In this document: positions 54,297 to 64,000 of the stretch, piece by piece | How the letters are laid out: each line of letters starts with the position of its first letter | Position numbering within the stretch: the first letter of the stretch is position 1 | Assembly (NCBI GenBank): GCA_034440635.1 | Contig: JAOTON010001129.1 | Location: forward strand, 434,001-498,000 | Direction: 5' to 3' | DNA from: Lepas anatifera | Taxonomy: Eukaryota > Arthropoda > Thecostraca > Lepadidae | Length of the DNA stretch: 64,000 bases | Position numbers and translations under genes: made by a program | The notes under the pieces: generated by a model | What the model was told of the DNA's origin: nothing | What the model saw: only the letters and a program-made list of their open reading frames with translations | Databases searched by the model: none

Positions 54297-56260
54297 GAAG
54301 CGGCTGGTGCGGTGGCCCCCTTGAGGGCCCAGGAGCCCTTCGAGGATAGCGCGAAGCGCGGCCCGCCCGCATTATACTCTGTGACCCGCCGTGAAACTTC
54401 ATGCCCAACAGGGCCCTCTTAAGCCCTCTCCAGTACTACATTTCTGTGACAAGCAGGTTTTTTTGCCAAAGGGTCCTGTACACCACTGTCACCCCAAGGC
54501 CCTCGTCGACAGTATGCCCCTCTGTTCAGCTAGGCCCTCTTCGACCCATCGGTCAAAGAGTCACCCTGCTCGCCAAAGAGGCCCAAAAAGACCTCTATGG
54601 TGAGCAAGGCTTTTGGGCCACGGGGGCCACTGCGAGTCGCAGGATCAGCTAAAACCTTCAGGGCCCAGTCGGACCAGCTGGGCTTTAAGTAAGGAGGCCA
54701 CTGCGGCTTGTAGGGATCGTTTTAGCCCTCTGGCTGTGAGGACCCTCTTTAACTAGCGAAGCCTCTGAACTAGTAAAACCGACAATTTTTTGCAGGACTC
54801 TCTATCGCCAGCAGGGCCCTCTCGTCAGCTGGGCCCCTCCAGAGGCGTAGCCAAGGAGAGGAGAGGCCCCCTCGAGGGCGCGGTGCCCCTACCGTATCCA
54901 TACTCTGTGACCTGACGTGGAACTTCATGTCAGACGGGGCTATCTCAAGCCCTCCACAGCACCCAATTCTGTGACAAGAAAGGCCCTTTTGACCACCGAA
55001 AATCTTTTAAAAAGAGGGTTCTCTGAATCACTGTGGTCCCCAGGGCCCTGTGTCAGCATTACCTAATGCTACCTATTACCTAGGGTCAAACGGACTTCAG
55101 ATTCGAGTTTTGCGGCTCATTTCGGACAGGAAAATGTATATTTGATGTAATTCATCGTTCCTGAGGGTTTTGTGGTCACCTATAAATTGCAGTGTAGCGA
55201 TTTTCAAAAATGCCTGAGACTATAACTTTAAGTTTTATCCGATCGGCTAAAGTCTCGATTCGGCTTTGGGGCCCGAAACCTTTACTTTTTAAACAAATCG
55301 AAGGGTGCGGTGGCCTTGGTCGATTGGTGCTTTGCCTAGGGCCCTGTCTGGTCAGGTGGACCCTCTTTAACCGATAAGACCACCTTGGCCAGCAGGGTTT
55401 TTTGGGGGCTGCGGGGCCCACTACGAGTCCCAGGGCCAGCTTAAACCGTCAGGGCTATGTCGGACCAGCTGGGACCGCTTTAAGCGAGAAGGCCATTGTG
55501 GCTAGCAGGAACTACTCTAACCAGTGGCATTGTGGCCACTCGTCCACAGCGCCCACTCTGACTATCAGGACCCTCTTTAACTACATAGGCTTTTCAACTA
55601 GCAGGACTCACTGTTCTCCACAGGACTCTCTATCGTCATCAGGGACCTCTCTGGTCAGCTGGAGACCCTACAGAGACATAGCCAAAGAGAGGATGTTGGG
55701 GCGGTGGCCCCCTGGAGGACGCACTGCCCAGCTGCATTGTTCTCTGTATCCCGCCGTGGAACTTCATGTTAGACAGGGCACTCTCAAGCTCTCTCTATTT
55801 CTCCATTCTATGATAAGTGGGGGTCTTTTGACCATCAGAACCCTCTGAAAGCAGACCCTCTGAACCACTGTGGCCCCAGGGTCCTCCTGTCGACAGTAGA
55901 CCCGCTCTGGTTCTCTCGCTACTGAGTCCTCTTCAACCGATAAAGCTACCATGGTCAGCAGGGCGCTTTGGGCACCAGGGCCCACTGCGACTTGCAGGGC
56001 CAGCAATAGCCAGCAACGCTATAGCTGACCCCGAATATCTGTCCAGGGCTGTCTGAACAGCTGGGCCCTCTTTGAATAAGAATACCACTGTGGCATGCAC
56101 GAACGTTTTTAGCCTGCAGGGCCCACTTTGACTATCAAGACCGTCGTTAACAGAGGAGCCTTTGAGCCCGTAGGACCGACTGTTCTTTGTAGGGCTCTAT
56201 ATCGTCCCGAAGGGCCTCTAGTTAGCTGGGCCTTCTGTAAACGATACCCTCTAAATCCAC
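54297..56260. repeat. About 830-bp repeat array, continued
   Basis: Further copies start near 54300, 54843 (GGCGTAGCCAAGGAGAGG) and 55675 (a diverged ACATAGCCAAAGAGAGG). Recurrent blocks: TGTGACCTGACGTGGAACTTC-like, CCCTCTTTAACTAGC and GTCAGCTGGGCCC. Copies are quite diverged. Confidence 0.65.
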
Positions 56261-56449
56261 CGAAGACCTGTGTAGCTTGTAGGCTACTTTAAAACAGCAG
56301 ACAATTTGTGACCCACAATATGTTTTATGTTTGATAATGCCTCTATAACCCATCTAACCTCGAGCCAGCACGGTCTATTGTAACCCACAGCGCTGTCCAT
56401 AACCAGCAGAACCAGCTGGTTTCTTCTTTTGATCCTCGCCCCAGTGGGG

Positions 56450-57095
56450 GTGTTTCAACACCCCCTCGGGTTTTTCCGGCGGCAGGAATAAACGGAGGCG
56501 CGAAGCGCTGCCATACTTGAACAGCTTATTCTTAATCAATTCCGCAGCTTTCCTCAAAATCTTAAGGTTGGGTAATCTCAGGTCAGTTCACCAGTACAAG
56601 CCAATCGACATCACCTCCAAAAATGCTTAAGGTGGCATAAGTAAGGAACTGGTGAATGTATCCAATTGAAACATACCCACATAGTGAGTCCATCGAGGTT
56701 TGTGAAATGTATTCCGGGGTTTTTCGTATAGATGACCTAGAGCGAGGTGCAGATCATTTAACCTCTGCATTTAAAATGCATGGGAAGAACGGAAATTGGC
56801 CGAGAAATTGCTCTATTTCTGTAGATACAGCTTGGAATACCTTCGTATTCTCCAAATCATGGTATCCTTGGTTCATGTTGGAAGTTTGGGCCTATGACCT
56901 ATGAGAGGTCATCTAGGGCTATTTAAGCAGGTTTTCAGACTTGGGTCAATAACTTTTCAGGACATTATGATAAAGCTAATATTTTGATACCATTACGTTT
57001 CGATAGTTATTTTTAAACGACTGATTTGCATATTGATTATGCTAGGTTAAAAAGTGACCTTGAACTGACCTGAGATCACACTATTGACACATATC
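56450..57095. repeat. Diverged TTAA-family relic with AGGTCA motifs
   Basis: Contains CCCCCTCGGGTTTTTCCGGC, a segment ACCAGTACAAGCC and the region aligned to GATGACCTAAGGTCA of the complete copies, all diverged. Termini are not recognisable. Confidence 0.55.
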
Positions 57096-57489
57096 CGTTG
57101 ACACACTATTGAATGCACTTGTAAGCTCCTTTTCCATAGCTTTTGTTTAATATAGTGACAATCGTGTATTTCGTTCCACGAGATAGACTCCAAACCAAAC
57201 TAATCGGCTGCATAAGTTTTGATGCATTATGAAGGCACCTGTATTTGCATGCTTGGGAATATTCCAGCGATGCATATAAAGATGCATATATCGTAGGGGT
57301 TTCGGGTAATGAAGCCCTGGAATTAAGGCAGCTAAATGGCAGATATTCCAAGTGAGTCTGGGTTTCTTCAATGTCCCCTATCCTGGTAACGGGAAAAGTA
57401 TCTAGCGTACATCAGCCAATGAGTCATTGAATGGTCGGGGGAGGGCGCTATTTTTTTTAGCGGAGAACCCTATAAGGCTTCAAATCCTA

Positions 57490-57845
57490 TCGTAAGAGTG
57501 CTTCTTGCGCACCCCTGGAACATACCCTCAGGAGGCCAAAAACCAACTCACGGGCCCAAGATCAGCTGAGGGGACCAATACCAGTTAAGAGGCCCCATAC
57601 CAGATAACGTGCCCCCTGACGGCTCAGGGAGCCCCAGTGTCAATACAGGGGCTTCACAATTAGCGCGTGAGGCCTGACCGCCTAAAAGGGCCCCAGATCA
57701 TCCCAGGGGCCAGGCTCGCTGCAGGGCTCCAAATAAGCTTAGCAAGCCCAGACAAGCTCAGATGGTCACACCAGCTGGCCCCCGACGAACTCAAGGCCCT
57801 AGATCCGCACAATAAGGCTCGGGTAAGCTAAAAGGCCCCATATCA
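57490..57845. repeat. Degenerate GGCCCC/CAGCTCAGGG array
   Basis: Irregular units of about 28-35 bp such as GATCAGCTGAGGGGACC and CAGATAACGTGCCCCC. Confidence 0.6.
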
Positions 57846-57859
57846 ATTAACCTTCGCCC

Positions 57860-58520
57860 GGGTGGGTCTTTTTAGACTCACTCGGGCTTTTCCAAAGTGA
57901 CCGGAAAACGGCGGTTCGCACCGACGCCATAGTCTAGCTGTTCTGTTATTTTTACATCTTTTCTAAAACTTTAGCTCAAGGTCACATCAAGTCAGGTCAC
58001 CAGGGTAGGTGAAGTGACCTCACCTCAAAAAACGTTTAGGACTGCATAACTAAAAAGAGGGTTAATCGATCAATTGGAAACTCATACCACATAGTGGGCC
58101 CACCAGCAGCAACAACATATGTTCTGGGATTTTCGATATTTGTGACCTAAGGTCATGACCTCCCCGTTGCAAATTCATGGGGCTAATCACGAAATGAGCT
58201 TTTCTCAGTAAGTATGGATGGAATTAACTTCAAATATCGGTGAGGACTTCCTCTTAGCCCATTTATGAAATTGATACCACCAATTTTGACCTGTGGCCCT
58301 TGAAAGGTCACTTAAGGATCAAATATGCATTTTCGGTGTTTTGCTCTATAAGTTTTGAATGAAAAGATAGAACTTTTATTTTGACACCGAAGTGTTTGAA
58401 TGGTCACTGCAAGTCAACTGATCTACATTATGACTATACCAGGTCAAGTTGGGTTAAGCCGTTGACCTAGGTCGGGTCAAACTTTGAATTGGACCTGACA
58501 TAGCAGTATCAAATATCATT
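57860..58520. repeat. Diverged TTAA-family relic 2
   Basis: CTCACTCGGGCTTTTCCAAA, CAGGTCACCAGGGTAGGTGAAG and TGTGACCTAAGGTCATGACC align with the complete elements. It runs into AGGTCA/TGACCT-dense sequence up to 58500. No terminal repeat kept. Confidence 0.5.
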
Positions 58521-59180
58521 CGATTTTTATTGACCGGGGAATTGCAATGGTGCATCAACTATGCCTGTATCTTGCATGGTTTGGACGTGATTAGCGAAAA
58601 AGGAAACGCCCTTATGCATGGGTGGCTATGGACATTCCACAATGTTCAGTGACCTGCAGCTCCCTAGACTTTGACCTGACCTGAAAATCAACGGCACCGC
58701 AACGAAAGAGAAACTCAAAAGCTTTCGAAAGCAAAACAATGTTTCTAGCTATCTTATTTTCGGAGATAAATGTTTTTTTAAATTTGTTCATTTTTAGTGT
58801 ATTACTAGTCATAGGACTTGTCAAGACCGACTACCACCAACAGAACCTATGAGGGTTAATTTAGAGCAAGTTTAAGTCAAAGACAGGCGCGCTCGTATTC
58901 ACCAGTGTTGCCAGCGACCTTACGTGGTAACTATTAGCGCCGGAGCGTCTCGGGAACCGATCAGCCTGACTCACTCCACGCATTTTTAAGCGCGCCAACT
59001 AACTGTGGGGGGTTTTCTTAGTACATTAATGGTTTTCTTATTACCCATTTATGACCTATGTTGACCTTTCGTGACCCTGATATTGACCTGACGACGAAAA
59101 TTTCGGTAGTATCTTCGATATTATTTTTGAAGAGCTTTCGACCTCTGTTTTGCGCTTTTTCCCAGCTCTTTTAGTATTTG
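58521..59180. other. No gene recognised
   Basis: AT-rich sequence with scattered TGACCT motifs. No coding region seen. Confidence 0.4.
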
Positions 59181-60400
59181 AGATAGTTTTTTTTTACCCC
59201 CACCAGGGCGAGGGTGGCTCGTACCCGCCACCGGGGCAAGGGTTAAGTAGACCCAATACCAACTCAGTGAGTCCTTATCAGCTCAAGGGACACCAATGCA
59301 GCCAGAGACTCTACGACCAATCCAGAAACCTCTGAAGTAAATCGTCTTAGGGTCCCTAGACCAGCCCATGACCACCTCAAATTCAATAATTTCACCTAAT
59401 GGGCTTTCTCCAGCTCAGCGGCCCCAAACCAGCGTGGAGACTAAGACCATGCCAGGAAGTTCCTGTGCAATACACTTTCACGGCTCCATAACGGCCCAGG
59501 GGCTGCCAGCACAATTCCCTATCAGGAGGATCAAAACAAACTCAGGGCGCCCCCAAGATCAGCTAAGAAGGCCTATACTAGTTAAGGGACCCCGAAAAGT
59601 CCAGTGGGGTTCACTGCCAACACAAGAGTTCCAAAATCGGAATGGGGGCCTGGTCATCCAAATGGGCCCAGATCAGCCGAGGGTAATCAATATAAATTCA
59701 GGGGACCCATCAACAACTCGTGGGACCCAGGTCTGCTGCGAGGTCCAAAGCAGCTCAGGGTCCAAGATAGCCCAGAAAATGCACGGTGTCATAGCGACTG
59801 GTGGTTCCCGACGAGCTCAGGAAGCCCTAGAGGCTTCCTGAGGACAAGGGCGCTTAGACAAAATAAAAGGGCCCATACCAGCTTCAGGGGCCCAGTGGTA
59901 GACCAGGGGATCTTTAACGGCCCAAATCGGGAAACTCCTGTGCAAGTCTCTTAAGGGCCCCAGAACCGCACAGGGGTCCCCAGAACAGTTAAGCTGCCCC
60001 TAGTGAAGCTCCCACTCGGCAGGCCAAAAACCAACTCAGGGATCTCAAAACTAGCTGGGAGGGGCCCGTACCAATTCAGGAGGCTCAGAACAGATAAAGG
60101 GCCCACGAAGAGATCAGGGATCCCAGGGCCAACTCAGGGGTCCAGAAAACCCAAAAGCCTCATGATAGTGGCTCCCAAACAGCCCAAGGGCTCCAAGCGA
60201 AACCCCGATTTCAGGAGGAGCAAATCAACTCAAGGTGTACAGACCCACTCAGGGGTATCAATACCACCTGGCAGGCCCCGTGACAGTTCAGGGTCTCGAG
60301 ACCAGACTAGATGCCCACGATGAGCTCAGGGGCCCGTGCGACAATTCTTAGAGGTCCAGGTTAGCCCAAGCTAAGGCGGATTCAGAGGGGTCTAGGGGCG
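59181..60400. repeat. Degenerate GGCCC/AGCTCAGGGG array, 1.2 kb
   Basis: Irregular short units (for example GGCCCATACCAGCTTCAGGG) continue for over a kilobase, ending TCTAGGGGCGTTGCCCCCCC at 60388-60410. Apparent open frames are by-products of the repeat. Confidence 0.65.
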
Positions 60401-60843
60401 TTGCCCCCCCCGCCCTTAGAACCCAAGAGCCGCCTTATGTCTATTTCGGGCGCCGAAGGCGCGCGAAATTTACGACACCCTGGGTACAGTGAGTGCTATA
60501 CCAAAACGCAAAGGAAAAATCATTTGAATCTGGCCTCTGTAACTGGGAGCCACCTTTTATTTAGAATCAGCTTCCCTCGGCATACCATTAAGCTCCCCAC
60601 AGGAACATGGACCGCCCTCATCGATTTTCAACCACCCTTTCCTTCGTGGTTGGGTGCACGATTGGCTGCCTTGATATTTCACGATTGGCTGCCTTATTCA
60701 GCCCTGGGGCTCTCTACTGCAACATTGACCAGCCTCATCTTCTTTTGGCCGCCCTCTTCGGCATGATTGTTCGCCCTTCTCCATTATTGGTCGCTCTTTT
60801 GTAGTCTTAGTGCTCCCCACTTCAATGTCGGCCGCCCTCACTC

Positions 60844-60930
60844 ACCTCCAGTATACTGGAGGTGACTATAGTGGACTATTATACTGGAGTCCTATATATA
60901 TATAGGACTCCAGTATAATAGTCCACTATA
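60844..60930. repeat. Perfect palindromes of 20 and 64 bp
   Basis: ACCTCCAGTATACTGGAGGT at 60844-60863 is a perfect 20-bp palindrome. 60867-60930 is a perfect 64-bp palindrome centred between 60898 and 60899 (arms contain GGACTATTATACTGGAGTCC). Confidence 0.93.
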
Positions 60931-60934
60931 TCCT

Positions 60935-60936
<2 letters not shown>

Positions 60937-61002
<66 letters not shown>

Positions 61003-61043
61003 AGAGAGAGAGAGAGAGAGAGGAGAAGGAGAGAGATAGAGAG

Positions 61044-61076
<33 letters not shown>

Positions 61077-61078
61077 TC
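60937..61078. repeat. (TA)n, (GA)n and (GATA)n microsatellites
   Basis: A run of TA, then GA, then GATA repeats next to the palindrome. Coding frames here are artefacts. Confidence 0.95.
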
Positions 61079-61159
61079 CAAAATAGAAACACTTAAGGCT
61101 TCCTAACTTGATCTGAACTGATAGAGAACTGAATTCCCACATTTTGTGATGTACTTCAG

Positions 61160-61250
61160 CCAGTGGCGTAGCCAGGATTCGGCCAAGGGGGGGTCCGACT
61201 ACCATCGGGGGCCCCCAGCCCGGGGGGCCCCCATAGTAGTCGGGGCCCAT
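61160..61250. repeat. Terminal fragment of the GGCGTAGCCAAGG repeat family
   Basis: CAGTGGCGTAGCCAGGATTC and GGGGGCCCCCAGCCC resemble the starts of the repeats at 51215 and 54843. Confidence 0.5.
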
Positions 61251-61399
61251 CTCCTATATGTGTCGTATAATATTTTGGCATTATAACATTTATACGGAGG
61301 AAATTTTTCTATCCCTTTTTAAGTGTTTGTTATTATTTTGTTTATAGTTTGATTTTTTCTCGATCCGACCAAGTGCTGGTAAATTTAGGTCACCAAATA

Positions 61400-62163
61400 T
61401 TAAGGCTGGCCCATACCTGTCTAAGACTGCCAAGAACCTCGGTGTTGTTTTCGATCAATGCATGTCCTTCACTAGTCATGTAGACGATGTTATTAGGCGC
61501 TGCACCGGAACACTACGCGGACTCGGGCATATACGTCACTGCATTCCTGAAAGGACAATCATAACATTGGTGGAGGGCCTAGTACTGTCTGTGGTGCGTT
61601 ATTGCTTAAGTGTAGATGGTGCTTGTACGATTACTCAGATCCGGCGGTTACAGAAACTGATAAATTTTGGCGAACGAGTGATCTCAGGACGGCGTAAATT
61701 TGACCATATCAGCGATGTAATACGCAGACTCGGCTGGCTTCGTGCAGGATACCTTTTTGAATACCACTGTCTGACCACTTTGAAAAAAGTTAACTGGACG
61801 TCCCGCGATAATGGCCAACAGTCTTGCGTCTAAACAGTCAGTTCACGGCGGGAATACACGGCAGAACCGGCGGCTACAGACGCCAGTCATCCGGACGGAG
61901 TCGGGTGAGATCTTACAATGACCTCCCTACCAATGTCCGCGATTCCACAAACATCACTGTGTTTAAAACACGATTAAATGTGTATCTACGGGAGCAGCAG
62001 CTGAATGATGATTAACCAACAGTCTGGACAAGTGTGTACACGCAAGGGTGAGCGTCTAGTTGTGTCTGGTTTGTTTCCATCATTTTGTTTTCATTTAACT
62101 CGACCCGGGGTGAAGAATAGCCATCGTCTGATGTAATTGCCCTTGAATGTGAAATAAAATGAA
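61400..62163 (+). mobile_element. CR1/Jockey-like RT C-terminal fragment
   Basis: LGVVFDQCMSFTSHVDDVIR, RYCLSVDGACTITQIRRLQK, then after a frame shift GRSRVRSYNDLPTNVRDSTN and KTRLNVYLREQQL with a stop near 62013. The 3' UTR ends AAATAAAATGAATA. Same lineage as 23548-25515 but a separate copy. Confidence 0.82.
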
Positions 62164-62750
62164 TACCTATATGACAGCCTGGCTATAATGTGGCACATTT
62201 CGGGAATTCAAATGTTGCTGCGTGCATGATGTTAAACCTGACTTTACCTCAATTCACTCTGGTAATCAGGCATGAAGTTATTGAAGGTCAGTCGTTTCGA
62301 GTACGAAGAAATGGTTTTCGGCGGGAAATGATTACCAATTCTTTCCGAGTGTCGAATTCATGAACTCTTTAATCAAACAATTTCCAAAGAAAGGGAAAAA
62401 ATTAATAAAAAACAAAGGATATGGTGGATGGTGGTGTGTCCCGGACGTCATATAACGTCTATTCCGCGGAAAGATCCAGATGAATTCACCACAGTTACTT
62501 TCTTACCCTTGCTAGGTTGTTAATGAGCAAATTACCAAAACGATAGGCGCCTGAGATAACTATCGCCTTGGATTACTCTGTCATTGTTATTTTAAACTTT
62601 CATACCTATTTTTCTTTTTGGGATTATGCTCATCAATGTGTGGCATTGCCCTTGTTTATCTGGTTTCCTACGAAAATAATTGAAAGTTGTTTATTTCAGA
62701 ATATTTAGGACGGTAGTTATTGGGACTAAGCTAAAAGATTGAAAATCAGC
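62164..62750. other. No gene recognised
   Basis: AT-rich, no supportable feature. Confidence 0.4.
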
Positions 62751-63594
62751 TTAACACGGGCATTGACGGGGGCGGGTACCCGCCCCCCCCTCGGGTTTTT
62801 CGGAGATAGCAGAAAAACGGCGGCGCGTAGCGCCACCGTACTTGGCGTACCTTTTCCCTCATCATTTTTACAACTTCTGTGAAAATTTTAAGGTTAGGTC
62901 ATCTCAAGTCAGGTCACCAGTACAGGTCAAGTGACCCGACCTCAAAAAAGTTTAAGATAGCATAAGTCGGAGCAGGGTGAACTTATCCGATTGAAACTCA
63001 TATCACATAATGGCCCCACCGAGTTCTCCAAAACATGTTCCGGTATTTTTGATATCGATGACCTAAGGTCAGGTACGATGTATGACCTCACCATTGGAAA
63101 TACATAGGAAAAATTGTTTTTACGGAATAACTCAGTAACGGATGGTGATAGAGCATTTATTTTAGCTGCATTAGACTCGCGCCTGGGCTTTGCGGTTCTA
63201 ATGATATGCATTTTATATAATTTGACTTTGACCTAACCTCAGGTCAAGTCAAATCCTTGATTTGACCTAGCAAGGTCAAATTATATATCATTCGATTTGG
63301 CTTGCTGAGAGGATTCATATGGTTTAAGTCGTTTTGCTCTATCTTTACTTGTTCAGATGTAATGGCTGAAAAACTGAATTTACATGCTATCCCTATGACG
63401 GCATGTTTTGACCTCTCGTGACCTTAAATGTGACCTGACAAAAAATGGTCCAAATGTTTTCGATGGAGAAGTGGACGGGCAGCCCAACGCTATTTACCGA
63501 TTTTCGCTACCTAACGTGGTTCTCGAGATCTTAGGTGGGGCGTGTACCCGACCCCCGTCAATGCAGTCTCGACCCCCGTCAATGCGCGTGTTAA
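62751..63594. mobile_element. TTAA-flanked non-autonomous DNA element, copy 4 (complete)
   Basis: 836 bp between TTAA 62751-62754 and TTAA 63591-63594. The left end is CACGGGCATTGACGGGGG; the right end carries a doubled CCCCCGTCAATGC ending GCGCGTG. It is in the opposite orientation to copy 2, with the AGGTCA/TGACCT clusters kept at 62904-62945 and 63227-63272. Confidence 0.88.
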
Positions 63595-63599
63595 ATTCC

Positions 63600-64000
63600 A
63601 AATTCCCTGTTCAATTTGCTACTATGGATGCTAAAATTAGATTAATATTTGCCTTTCCTTCAGTAATGGTCCCTGATCGTCATGTTTCAATTTGTCTTTT
63701 TTGGTACGCAATGGGATTAGATACATTTTTTCAAGGCATTTGATTTCGAAAATCTTATTTGAGCCCAGGATCTCAAGCGATATCTCTGGATTGTATTCTA
63801 AAATCTAAAAGAAATGGACGCTCAATAAAAAGGATATATGAGTGTGCCCCAGATGCTATATAAAACCTATTCCATAGACGGTCCTACTGATGAAACCGCT
63901 CACTTACTCCTCCCCAGCCATTGGTTGGAGATCCCGGGGGCTTGGGGAGGTGAGTACTTCCTTGGACTTTAGGTCTCTGATAGGCTTTGTACAGGGCTTG
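63600..64000. other. 3' flank, no gene recognised
   Basis: No supportable feature. Confidence 0.4.

Noticed and set aside
59368..60323. Pro/Gly-rich open frames of 106-157 codons
   Set aside because: They lie in a degenerate short-period repeat, have no recognisable domain and appear in several frames at once.
60879..61250. Open frames with long IYIYIY or SLSLSL runs (also 43536-43805)
   Set aside because: Direct translation of TA, GA and GATA microsatellites.

Overview
This window is animal genomic DNA. It has a spliced ribosomal-protein gene, GT-AG introns, an AATAAA signal, intronic box C/D snoRNAs, tRNA-derived SINEs and many APE-type non-LTR retrotransposons. I see no prokaryotic feature. 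The phylum cannot be fixed; an invertebrate is most likely from the retroelement mix (I-superclade elements with RNase H, CR1/Jockey-like RTs, a DD37D mariner).

Region 1 (about 1.9-5.1 kb, + strand) holds RPL4/uL4 in four coding exons with consistent splice phases, preceded by a TTAA-flanked non-autonomous DNA element (848-1764).

Region 2 (about 7.3-20.8 kb, + strand) is the most interesting part: a tandemly amplified small-exon gene whose introns mostly each carry one box C/D-like snoRNA. The order in a unit is exon A, snoRNA S1, exon B, (S4, exon C), U27-like, exon D, S2, exon E, U18-like S3, exon F, weak candidate X, exon G, unassigned conserved block, then A again. Units alternate between a 3.03-kb form with S4/exon C and a 2.23-kb form without it, giving a 5.25-kb higher-order repeat. 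S2 has a guide predicted to pair with 28S rRNA and S3 a guide resembling that of U18; vertebrates keep U18 inside RPL4 itself. The last unit carries a retrotransposon RNase H fragment inside exon B with the 5' splice site intact. A diverged module of the same gene lies at 28.4-29.4 kb.

Region 3 (23.5-28.0 kb) is nested transposons: a minus-strand RT split by a TTAA element, a broken DD37D mariner, and a 3' I-superclade RNase H fragment.

Region 4 (31.6-50.2 kb) is a retroelement graveyard: an internally deleted I-like copy, rearranged endonuclease fragments with a large inverted repeat, a nearly complete 5.7-kb minus-strand I-like element (ORF1, endonuclease, RT, RNase H), a second lineage split by other insertions, and an LTR-element integrase broken by a SINE with 12-bp target duplications.

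Region 5 (50.2-64.0 kb) holds another SINE, an approximately 830-bp repeat array interrupted by a CR1/Jockey-like element, degenerate GGCCC-rich arrays, AGGTCA-rich element relics, a 64-bp perfect palindrome beside TA/GA/GATA microsatellites, an RT fragment and a complete TTAA element.

All family names and rRNA pairings were made by eye from memory, without database searches.
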